Shown in pieces: positions 7,556-13,771 of a stretch of DNA of 16,699 nucleotides. The notes under the pieces were generated by a model. That model saw nothing but the letters and a program-made list of their open reading frames with translations. It was not told where the DNA came from and made no database searches. Within the stretch, counting starts at the first letter, position 1. Each line of letters opens with the position of its first letter. The position numbers and the translations under genes were made by a program. Location of the stretch: NCBI GenBank assembly GCA_964642165.1, contig CAZXOC010000161.1, positions 1-16,699 on the forward strand, read 5' to 3'. Origin of the DNA: CAYRVX01 sp964642165 (GTDB taxonomy: Bacteria > Planctomycetota > Phycisphaerae > SM23-33).

Positions 7556-8587
7556 CTACTCCTCCGCCGGGCCGGCCTCCGCAGCCTCGGCCTTCTCCGG
7601 GTTGATGATCCTCCGCAGCAGGGCCATCGCGCTGGTCACCGGGATGTCGCCGTCGACCTTGACGGTCCGGCCCTGGGCGCTCACCGTGACGTGCTCCAGC
7701 ACCGCCACCAGCTCCGCGGGAATGGTCGCGTCCTGGAAGATCACCCGGTCCGCCCCGGCGGCGGGCGGCGCGCCCTCCTGCTCCGGCGAGGCCAGGTCGA
7801 TCAGCGCGAGGATGCCCTCGGCGATCTTGCGGAGATTGCTCGCCATCTTGGCGGTCTTGGCCGTCAGGGCCACGTGCACGCGCAGCCGGTCCTTGCTCTC
7901 GCCGGCCTCGACGCGGCCGGAGGCGATCTTCGCGAGGATGGCGCCCTCGGGCTTGCCCTTGGCGAGCGGCGGCACCTCCGTCAGGAACGCCGTCAGGAAG
8001 GTGTCCTTGGCGGGCAGGGACGGCGGTTTCGCCCCCCGGCGCGCGGCCAGGCTGGCGACCTTCTTGTCCAGGACGTCGAGGGCCAGTTGCGCCAGGCGCA
8101 CGTCCTCGGTCATGATGGCGAGATCGTTGCCGTGAAACGCGCCGTACTTCGTCGGCCCCGGCGTGTCGGCCTGGGGGTTGTCCGTCCACTGGTGGACGGT
8201 ATGGCCGGCGTACTTCAGCTCCCGGTAGGTCTCGTTGGACTGGTAGATCTGCAGGAGCCGGTCCCGGTCCATCGCGGCGCGGATGAGGATGATCGCGGGC
8301 TGCTCGCCGAACCGGGTGCCGTAGACGGTGACGCTGGCGAGGTCCTTCGTGACGTCGAGGGCGAAGACCTCCCGGATGTTGTCGAACACGACCCCCAGGC
8401 CCTTGGCCTTGAGCTGCTCCAGGACGAACGCGCCGGTCTTCGAGGCGAGGAAGGCCTTCACGTCGGCGTGGACGAGCCACTTCGCCTTGGCGGAGACCTG
8501 CTCCTTCTGGAGCGGGCCCGCCGACAGGGGGCCGGCCAGCAGCAGGGCCCCGGCGAGGACGATCGACACACAGCGGAATCTGGACAT
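7556..8587 (-). CDS. Secreted protein of unknown function, planctomycete type
   Basis: I do not recognise a named family. From the ATG at 8587 the product has 343 residues, with a clear Sec signal (MSRFRC, then hydrophobic VSIVLAGALLLAGPLSA, cleavage near 23). The start is fixed by AAGGAG (8594-8599) six bases upstream; an in-frame extension to 8821 would overlap the recO start region and has no such site. The mature protein opens with AKAKWLVHADVKAFLAS and continues as mixed alpha/beta sequence without obvious catalytic motifs or membrane segments. The C terminus is Ala/Glu-rich (EKAEAAEAGPAEE). The composition suggests a soluble periplasmic protein. It is divergent from recO across 211 bases and convergent with the CNNM gene. 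It is a confident gene with no functional assignment. Confidence 0.8.
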   Translation of the reverse strand: MSRFRCVSIVLAGALLLAGPLSAGPLQKEQVSAKAKWLVHADVKAFLASKTGAFVLEQLKAKGLGVVFDNIREVFALDVTKDLASVTVYGTRFGEQPAIILIRAAMDRDRLLQIYQSNETYRELKYAGHTVHQWTDNPQADTPGPTKYGAFHGNDLAIMTEDVRLAQLALDVLDKKVASLAARRGAKPPSLPAKDTFLTAFLTEVPPLAKGKPEGAILAKIASGRVEAGESKDRLRVHVALTAKTAKMASNLRKIAEGILALIDLASPEQEGAPPAAGADRVIFQDATIPAELVAVLEHVTVSAQGRTVKVDGDIPVTSAMALLRRIINPEKAEAAEAGPAEE

Positions 8588-8737
8588 GAGCTGCTCCTTG
8601 ATGAGAGAGGCGCCGCGGCGACTTGCGTTCGAGACTCTAGCCATATACGCGTCCGGGAGGCGAGAGGTTACGGCAATTCCGCACCGCTCCCGCCGCCGCG
8701 CCGGCCGCCCTCGCCGCCGGCGGAGAGCGGTTTGCTG

Positions 8738-8766
8738 TTTACGGGACGCCCCCGGGCCGCTACCGT
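8738..8766 (+). promoter_or_regulatory. Weak candidate recO promoter
   Basis: TTTACG (8738-8743) and TACCGT (8761-8766) are exactly 17 bases apart in the gap before recO. Both hexamers are weak matches. Transcription would start near 8773 and leave a leader of about 26 bases. Confidence 0.25.
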
Positions 8767-8798
8767 CTACGCGTTGACGGTCGACATCGAGGAACGGC

Positions 8799-9560
8799 AT
8801 GCCGCAGCGCGAATCGGCCATCTGTCTGCGGACGAGCGACTACAGCGAGACCTCGCAGGTGGTCCACTTCTTCACGCGGGGCTGGGGCGCCGTGCGCCTC
8901 CTGGCCAAGGGCTCCAAGCGCAAGAAGAGCTCCTCCGGCGGCACGATCGACCTGATCAGCGAGGGGGAGCTGGTGTTCATCGCCTCCAGCCGCCAGACGC
9001 TCGGCACGCTGGTGGAGTTCGCCGAGACCGTCTCCCACGCCGATCTGCGCCGCGACGCCGCACGCCTCAACGCGGGGCTGCTGATGATCGAGCTGGTCGG
9101 CGAGCTGCTGCCCGAGGCCGACCCGCACGCCGAGGTCTTCGACCTGCTCCACAACGGGCTCAAACGCCTCGGCGAGGACGACGCGCCCGTCCCGGCCGTG
9201 CTGGCCTGGTTCCAGTGGCGACTGCTCCAGCACGTCGGGCTGCTCGGCGACCTGACCCGGTGCGTCGCCTGCGGCAAGCCCCTCGCCGGGGGCGGCGGCC
9301 GGAAGCCCACCGACGTCTACTTCTCCTCCACCGAGGGCGGGCTGGTCTGCGGCGGCTGCGAGGCCGCCCTCGCCGAGAAGTTCCGCCTCGACGGCGCGGC
9401 GCTGGCCGGCCTGGCGGCCCTGGCGGCCGCCGCCTCCGGGCGCAAGGTCGCCCTGCCCGACAAGCAGGCCCACGGCGTCAACCGCATGCTGGCCTACCAC
9501 GCCGCCCAGCAGATCGGCAAGCGGCTCAAGACGGCCCGCCACGCGATTCCGGGCAGGTAG
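8799..9560 (+). CDS. recO: DNA repair protein RecO
   Basis: The 253-residue protein matches RecO in length and layout. An N-terminal OB-fold comprises about residues 1-80 (LRTSDYSETSQVVHFFTRGWG, given here as key residues 10-30, then LLAKGSKRKKSS). The helical C-terminal domain carries a zinc-binding cysteine set C155-x2-C158 and C184-x2-C187. RecO binds single-stranded DNA and, with RecR, loads RecA onto SSB-coated DNA in RecF-pathway gap repair, and it anneals complementary strands. The start has GAGGA (8789-8793) five bases upstream. It stands alone between unrelated genes. No truncation or missing zinc ligand is seen. This is the most secure housekeeping gene in the window. Confidence 0.95.
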   Translation: MPQRESAICLRTSDYSETSQVVHFFTRGWGAVRLLAKGSKRKKSSSGGTIDLISEGELVFIASSRQTLGTLVEFAETVSHADLRRDAARLNAGLLMIELVGELLPEADPHAEVFDLLHNGLKRLGEDDAPVPAVLAWFQWRLLQHVGLLGDLTRCVACGKPLAGGGGRKPTDVYFSSTEGGLVCGGCEAALAEKFRLDGAALAGLAALAAAASGRKVALPDKQAHGVNRMLAYHAAQQIGKRLKTARHAIPGR

Positions 9561-9754
9561 CCCGCCGGTCGGTGCAGCCGAAGGACGCGCCCCGCAGCGC
9601 CCCGCGTGGCTGCAATGTCCACTTCCCCGTGGGAGATTCTCCCCGCCCAGAGACGATGAGTGTGTCGTTTTGTGTAGGATTTCGCGCCGATCCGCATACA
9701 GTAGCATAAACACAATTTCTTAATATATAAAAAGTTAAAGCGAAAAAGGCCAAT

Positions 9755-9800
9755 AGGAATTACGGAGGACTGTACAAAAGTCCCCTCGTATGGAATTCCT
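9755..9800. repeat. Imperfect inverted repeat in the AT-rich island
   Basis: The left arm AGGAATTACGGAGGACT (9755-9771) is mirrored by the right arm at 9779-9800, whose reverse complement starts AGGAATT and continues with ACG, AGG and ACT after a four-base CCAT insertion and small mismatches. The loop is GTACAAA (9772-9778). It could form a hairpin in RNA or a cruciform. No transposase or duplicated target is evident. Confidence 0.5.
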
Positions 9801-9825
9801 CTTGATTCAGGTGGTAATACGGCGC

Positions 9826-9878
9826 CCCGTCCCGGGCTCCGCCCCGACGGGCGGCGCGGTGGGGCGACGGACCGTCGC
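9826..9878 (-). terminator. Pair of GC-rich hairpins downstream of the small lipoprotein gene
   Basis: Two stem-loops lie just past the stop of the minus-strand gene. GCGACG/CGTCGC around GAC spans 9864-9878. CCCGTC/GACGGG (9826-9831 with 9846-9851) encloses an inner GGGC-TCC-GCCC stem. They sit where a terminator would be expected, but neither is followed by a T-run. Confidence 0.35.
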
Positions 9879-9892
9879 GGCGCCCGCCGAGG

Positions 9893-10381
9893 TCACTCCC
9901 CGGGGGCCGGTCTCGTCGTCGCCCCCGGCGGCGGGGCCTTGGGCAGATGGGCGTCGAGGGCGTCCAGGATGCTCACCTTCGTGGAGCTGAACGTCAACCC
10001 GCCCAGGCGGGCCAGGATGCAGCGCCTGGCCGGGCGGCTGAAGCCGGGGCTCTCGATCAGCGCCAGCAGGACGCGCCGGCGGGCCGAGTCGAACCACAGC
10101 ATGCGGAAAACGCTGTTGACCAGGTGGATCTGGGCGGGCTCGGGCAGATCCGGCCGCTGCGCCACGGCGAGGAGGCGCCCCTCGCGGTCGTTCTGGAAGG
10201 GCAGGCGCCCGATGGCGTTGATCTCCTCGACGGCCGCCGCGGCGGCCTCGTCGTCGCCGACCTCCACCCGGCAGGCCTCCGGGAAGGGGCCCGCGCAGCC
10301 GGGCAGCGCCAGCGCCCCGGCCAGCAGCGCCGCGGCGCCGCGTATCACCCGGCCGCTCCCTGCGATGCGCCGATGCGCCAA
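9893..10381 (-). CDS. Small lipoprotein of unknown function, helical
   Basis: The product has 162 residues beginning at a TTG codon. AAAGGAG (10388-10394 on the plus strand as CTCCTTT) lies six bases before that TTG, which decides the start. The N terminus is a lipoprotein signal: basic AHRRIAGSGRVIR, an Ala/Leu core and lipobox LPGC (26-29). The mature part is mostly helical, with HEAT-like stretches (AVEEINAIGRLPFQ, IHLVNSVFRMLWF, RRCILARLGGLTF) and a Pro-rich tail. No named domain is recognised. It is divergent from the thioredoxin-like lipoprotein. It is a real gene by signal, ribosome-binding site and composition; its role is unknown. Confidence 0.75.
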   Translation of the reverse strand: MAHRRIAGSGRVIRGAAALLAGALALPGCAGPFPEACRVEVGDDEAAAAAVEEINAIGRLPFQNDREGRLLAVAQRPDLPEPAQIHLVNSVFRMLWFDSARRRVLLALIESPGFSRPARRCILARLGGLTFSSTKVSILDALDAHLPKAPPPGATTRPAPGE

Positions 10382-10417
10382 GGCGATCTCCTTTGCTCTC
10401 TCGGGTCACTCATCCCG

Positions 10418-10446
10418 CGCCGGCCTCGGGCCGCCCCGAGCCGGCG
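10418..10446. other. Strong hairpin in the divergent gap upstream of the small lipoprotein
   Basis: CGCCGG pairs with CCGGCG and CTCGGG with CCCGAG around a CCGC loop, giving about 12 bp with a single bulged C. It lies 37 bases upstream of the TTG start of the minus-strand lipoprotein, so it would be in that leader if transcription starts further out. Its role is unknown. Confidence 0.4.
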
Positions 10447-10593
10447 TGCTCTACCAACGTCGCGTTTCGCCCGCCGGAATGCAAGCCGGCAGGCCGTTTC
10501 CCGAGTCCCGCCGGTCGAGCGGGCCGGGGGCGCGACCGGTGCGGTCCGGGCTGTTGTGAGCTGCGCGGCCCTCGGGCGGTCCGCCGCGGGCGC

Positions 10594-10599
10594 TACACT
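10594..10599 (+). promoter_or_regulatory. Candidate -10 element for the thioredoxin-like gene
   Basis: TACACT lies 48 bases before the ATG at 10648. Transcription would start near A10606, leaving a 42-base leader that consists mainly of the hairpin at 10613-10631. No good -35 box is visible. Confidence 0.35.
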
Positions 10600-10612
10600 G
10601 AGGAAAGCGACC

Positions 10613-10631
10613 GGCGCCGCGCCGCGGCGCC
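10613..10631 (+). promoter_or_regulatory. Leader hairpin next to the thioredoxin gene ribosome-binding site
   Basis: GGCGCCGC and GCGGCGCC form a perfect 8-bp stem with a GCC loop, ending four bases before AGGAG (10636-10640). It would be at the very 5' end of the predicted transcript. It could protect the mRNA or limit ribosome access; this is inference. Confidence 0.45.
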
Positions 10632-10647
10632 AAGCAGGAGAGACGCG

Positions 10648-11115
10648 ATGGACAAGAGCATCGAACCCGCAAGCCGGTTCTTCACGCGATTCGTCACCCT
10701 GGTGGTGCTGGCCGCCGCGGCGGCGCTGGCGAGCGGCTGCCGCGGCACCGCGGAGGGCTCCGGTCCCGCGGAAGCGGGCAGCTCGCACGCCGGCGGCGAG
10801 GCCGTCGCGCTGAGCGACGACGACTTCGCCGAGCGCACGGCGCGGGGCGTGACGCTGGTGGACTTCTGGGCGAGCTGGTGCGCCCCGTGCCGCACGCAGG
10901 GGCCGATCGTCGAGGCGGTGGCCGCGCAGTACGACGGGCGGGCGCTCGTGGCCAAGGTCGACGTCGATCGCAACCGCCAGACCGCGCGCCGGCACGACGT
11001 CCGGGCGATCCCGACACTGCTCGTGCTGAAGGACGGGCGCGTGGTCCGCCGCATGGTCGGCGTGCAGAGCGCCGACGCCCTCGGGGCGGCGCTGGACGAG
11101 GCCCTGGCGGGATGA
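10648..11115 (+). CDS. Thioredoxin-fold lipoprotein with WCAPC active site
   Basis: From the ATG at 10648 the product has 155 residues. AGGAG (10636-10640) with a seven-base spacer supports this start over an in-frame upstream codon at 10393, which would hide the export signal. Residues 11-31 form a lipoprotein signal ending in ASGC (28-31). A short Gly/Ser-rich linker leads to a thioredoxin domain (about 52-155) with LVDFWASWCAPCR (redox pair C78 and C81) and the cis-proline in AIPTLLV (P122). It should act as an anchored thiol-disulfide oxidoreductase outside the cytoplasm, reducing or exchanging disulfides in exported proteins. The reductant partner is not in the window. Family and active site are certain; direction of the reaction in vivo is unknown. 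Confidence 0.88.
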   Translation: MDKSIEPASRFFTRFVTLVVLAAAAALASGCRGTAEGSGPAEAGSSHAGGEAVALSDDDFAERTARGVTLVDFWASWCAPCRTQGPIVEAVAAQYDGRALVAKVDVDRNRQTARRHDVRAIPTLLVLKDGRVVRRMVGVQSADALGAALDEALAG

Positions 11116-11149
11116 CCCGGGCGATCGCGGGCGCCCCGCGGCGCCGGGT
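11115..11149. terminator. Convergent hairpin overlapping both stop regions
   Basis: An outer stem ACCCGG/CCGGGT (11115-11120 with 11144-11149) encloses an inner stem CGCGGG/CCCGCG (11126-11131 with 11135-11140) with a CGC loop. It spans the whole gap between the thioredoxin stop and the stop of the minus-strand gene, and it could end both transcripts. No T-run is present. Confidence 0.4.
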
Positions 11150-13584
11150 CAGTCCTTGATCTCGCCCAGGAGGCTCTCGGCCTTCTGGAGGCCGAGCTTC
11201 GCCTTCAGACGTGCCGCGTCGCCCTTCCGGTGCAGCGTCAGGAACCGCTTGTAGCAGGTGATCGCCTGGGACAACGCGCGTCGGCGCCCGGGCTTCGACG
11301 AGCCCTCCGTCAGCGCCACGTACCACTGCGCCATGTTGAGGCACTGGGCCTGGGACAGCGACGCGGCGTCCTGCGACGCCAGGGCGACGAGCCGGGGCGT
11401 GCCCTTTTGGCCGGTCTTGTCGGCGTAGGGCACGGCCGAGGCGGGCTCTTCCAGCTCCACCACGTACAGCCGCACCAGCTCCTGGGGGATGGTGGTGCTG
11501 TCGGGCTTGGTCTTGAGGCGTTCCTTGAGCACGTCGGCCTTCTTGCGGGCGATCCTCTTGACGGGGTCGGTCTCGGCGACGACGCCGGTCCGGCCGATGG
11601 GGGTGACCGGCGTGACGGCGGCGATGCCGGAGTCGTGCAGCTTGCGCCCGTTGACGAGGAAGAGGATCGCTCGGGCCGTGGAGGTCGGGTCGCCCCACGA
11701 GCCGTCGGCGCCCTGGGTGCTGAGGAGGTACTCGCAGCCGACGCGGTACCAGTCGAGGTCGGCGATCTTCCGCCGCCCGGTGAGCAGCCCCAGGCGGGAG
11801 AGGTGCCAGAGCCCGGCGTAGACGCTGTTCTCGCTGGAGCGGTAGGTGGAGAGGTAGTAGGAGCTGTCGCCGCGAAGGCCGACGACGCCGCGGAAGTTCT
11901 TGTCCATCCAACTGAAGCCCTTCCGCAGGCACTCGGTACTGGACCCGGACATGCGTCGGACGGACTCGGGCCCGTAGAGCTGGCGGAGGCACAGCGCGCA
12001 GGTGGCCAGCCCCGCCGTCGTCCAGTAGGCGGAGGGCTTGCCTCGGCTGGAGACCGTGCTGGTGATCTGGTAGGTCCAGCCGCCGTCGCCCTTCTGCTGC
12101 TTCGTCCAGTAGGCCAGGCACACCTGCCAGTACTTCCGGGGGACGCGGACCCGCTGCCGCGCCCCCGCGGCGACGCCCATCGGCGGCGACCAGCTATAGC
12201 AGTTCTGGCTGCTGGAGGACCCGTAGTCGACGCGGTAATAGTAGCCGCCGGTGGTGGTCCCGACGATGAGGGCGTTGACGTCGCGCCCGAGGCGGCGGTG
12301 GTACAGCCCCCCGCGCTGGCGGTAGGCCTGCTCCCAGACCATCGCGCGAAGGGCGATGCCCTCCGTCCGGGGCGTGTTGTGGGTCTCGAGGTACCGCAGG
12401 GCCTTGCTGAGGCGCTTATCGCGGAGCTTCACGCCGGTCCCCATCAGGGCCAGCATCACCTGCGCCGTCGATCGCGTGTTGTGGTATCCCTCCGTGTACG
12501 ACGAGCTGGTGGTCACCGGCCAGGAGCCCAGGCCCACCTGCTGGCTCCACAGGTAGGCGATCGCCTTGTCCATGGCCCGCTGGACGCCCGGTTGGCCCGA
12601 GACCGTCTCTCTCGGCAGCGGTCGCTGCCCGACCCCCTTCAACGCGGTGTTGATCTTCAGGCGGGCGCCTTCGAGCTGTCCGACCGTCGCGCCGCCGGTG
12701 CGAAGCTTCTGGAGGTAGCTCAGGTAGTAGTCCTTGGCGCGGCCGGCCAGGACGTCCCGGGCCCCCGGGCGCGCGGAAAACGCCAGCGTCCGGTACCAGT
12801 TGCCCAGCTCGTAGCAGACCTGGGTGGGCAGCCCCGCGGCGGGCTTGGCCGCCAGGGGCACGTACGTCCGCCAGGGCTCGCCGACGGTGGGGTTGACGTA
12901 CTTGGCGGCCGAGGGCACGTCGTCCAGCTCCACGTACATCCGGACCAGCGCGACCCGCGTGGTCGTCTTCGTCGGGTCCTTCTCGAGCTGCTCGACGAGC
13001 TGCTCGATCCTCTTCATCTGCTCGGCCTTGGCGAGCTTCTCGGCGGCCTGGGGCTTCTGGAGCGAGCGCAGGAGCGTCGCGGTGCTGACGGCCTGGTTGT
13101 AGAAGCCCGCCGCGTCGCGCCACTTGCCCTTGGCGGCCTTGTGGTCGCCCACGACCATGCACTGGGTGATGTAGCTCTCGCCCCGCGTCCGCTTGGCCGT
13201 GCCGACGGCGGCGCGGTACTGGAGCTTGTAGAGCTCCAGGCGGTTCTCGTCCCACTCCTCCTGGCGGTTGGGCAGGGACTGCACCAGCAGGTTCAGCGCC
13301 GTCTGCGCCGCCGCGTAGCCCTTGGGCGACCGGATGCCGAACTCGTAGACCTTCTCGTAGAGGTACAGGCGGAACGCCGGCGCCTCGGTCAGCGTGCGGG
13401 AGTTCTTCAGGAGCTTCTGGGCGAACAACGCGTCGTCGAGCCTGGAGCTGCTGGCCTGGACCTTCCTCGCCTCGGCGCCGAAGAGCTCCTGGAAGAGCTT
13501 CTCCGGCTTGGGTGCGGCGACCGCCGGGGCGACCGCCGACGCCCCGATGAGGTAGATCAACGCTGCCTGGATGCTTGTCTTCAT
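11149..13584 (-). CDS. Secreted alpha-alpha toroid (prenyltransferase/squalene-oxidase repeat) protein with duplicated flanking helical domains
   Basis: The 811-residue product has a Sec signal (MKTSIQAALIYLIGASAVAP, cleavage near residue 24) and GGGAG nine bases before the ATG. Residues about 335-650 resemble the alpha-alpha barrel of prenyltransferase/squalene-cyclase proteins, with QW-type repeats at Q349-W355 (QVGLGSW), Q497-W503 (QKGDGGW) and Q624-W630 (QGADGSW). The DXDD acid motif of squalene-hopene cyclase is absent, so a binding or scaffold role is more likely than cyclisation. A helical, TPR-like domain occurs twice, before the toroid (about 195-318) and after it (about 686-808); both copies share LVRxYV, an Asp/Glu-Pro-Ala pattern, a WY pair and a YY/CY-x-x-FL segment. 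Similar architectures are, to my knowledge, typical of planctomycetes. Function and ligand are unknown. The gene is likely in the same direction as its two upstream neighbours but with a 187-base gap. Confidence 0.82.
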   Translation of the reverse strand: MKTSIQAALIYLIGASAVAPAVAAPKPEKLFQELFGAEARKVQASSSRLDDALFAQKLLKNSRTLTEAPAFRLYLYEKVYEFGIRSPKGYAAAQTALNLLVQSLPNRQEEWDENRLELYKLQYRAAVGTAKRTRGESYITQCMVVGDHKAAKGKWRDAAGFYNQAVSTATLLRSLQKPQAAEKLAKAEQMKRIEQLVEQLEKDPTKTTTRVALVRMYVELDDVPSAAKYVNPTVGEPWRTYVPLAAKPAAGLPTQVCYELGNWYRTLAFSARPGARDVLAGRAKDYYLSYLQKLRTGGATVGQLEGARLKINTALKGVGQRPLPRETVSGQPGVQRAMDKAIAYLWSQQVGLGSWPVTTSSSYTEGYHNTRSTAQVMLALMGTGVKLRDKRLSKALRYLETHNTPRTEGIALRAMVWEQAYRQRGGLYHRRLGRDVNALIVGTTTGGYYYRVDYGSSSSQNCYSWSPPMGVAAGARQRVRVPRKYWQVCLAYWTKQQKGDGGWTYQITSTVSSRGKPSAYWTTAGLATCALCLRQLYGPESVRRMSGSSTECLRKGFSWMDKNFRGVVGLRGDSSYYLSTYRSSENSVYAGLWHLSRLGLLTGRRKIADLDWYRVGCEYLLSTQGADGSWGDPTSTARAILFLVNGRKLHDSGIAAVTPVTPIGRTGVVAETDPVKRIARKKADVLKERLKTKPDSTTIPQELVRLYVVELEEPASAVPYADKTGQKGTPRLVALASQDAASLSQAQCLNMAQWYVALTEGSSKPGRRRALSQAITCYKRFLTLHRKGDAARLKAKLGLQKAESLLGEIKD

Positions 13585-13771
13585 CGGACCGTGCTCCCGT
13601 GCCGACGGGGGGAAGTGGCGACACGTCCCTTGTCCCGCGGCAGCGTCAAGGACCCAATCGCCCCGCGCGAGCGGGTTGGAATTCCTGCCTGACTATTAAG
13701 ACGCCCCAGGCGAGCCGGGGTTTCGACCCGCGTGGGGAAATGCGCCTCGCCGCCGGCTCCACCGCCGGGGC
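13585..13771. other. Intergenic gap between toroid and transglutaminase genes
   Basis: These 187 bases hold the ribosome-binding site of the toroid gene (CTCCC on the plus strand, 13594-13598) and a minus-strand TTGACG -35-like hexamer near 13650, but no fitting -10 box at 16-18 bases. A short AT-rich patch (CTGACTATTAAG, about 13689-13700) is the only low-GC spot. I see no gene. Confidence 0.4.

Larger units (their letters stand above)
9561..9892. other. Long convergent intergenic region with AT-rich island
   Basis: No convincing gene lies in these 332 bases. The other two convergent gaps in the window are 33 bases each. From about 9655 to 9825 base composition falls to ordinary or AT-rich values, with an extreme A/T stretch at 9711-9746 (TTTCTTAATATATAAAAAG in its core). 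Short open frames here (such as 9790-9990 plus and 9526-9753 minus) lack family features and overlap real genes, so I do not call them. The island could be a remnant of inserted DNA, a non-coding transcript or a regulatory or structural site. Confidence 0.5.

Noticed and set aside
9526..9753. 75-codon minus-strand open frame over the AT-rich island
   Set aside because: The hydrophobic beginning (MAFFALTFYIL) looks like a signal, but the rest is unstructured sequence antisense to the recO end and there is no ribosome-binding site.
9790..9990. 66-codon plus-strand open frame starting inside the inverted repeat
   Set aside because: A GGAGG lies nearby, but its translation becomes Pro/Gly/Arg/Ser-rich as it runs antisense into the lipoprotein gene; no domain.
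10433..10460. tRNA-like string TTGGTAGAGCAC on the minus strand, resembling a tRNA D-arm
   Set aside because: No acceptor stem, anticodon arm or GTTCGA T-loop follows in the proper positions; the downstream sequence forms a simple GC hairpin. A chance match.
13677..13686. 10-base string TGGAATTCCT shared with 9791-9800, both intergenic
   Set aside because: It is a short palindrome-centred match without extended similarity on either side; too short to call a repeat family.
11230..13692. 820-codon plus-strand open frame opposite the toroid gene
   Set aside because: It has the same shadow pattern; its composition is Leu/Val/Gly/Ala/Arg/Asp-rich with no motif, while the minus strand has QW repeats and a signal peptide.
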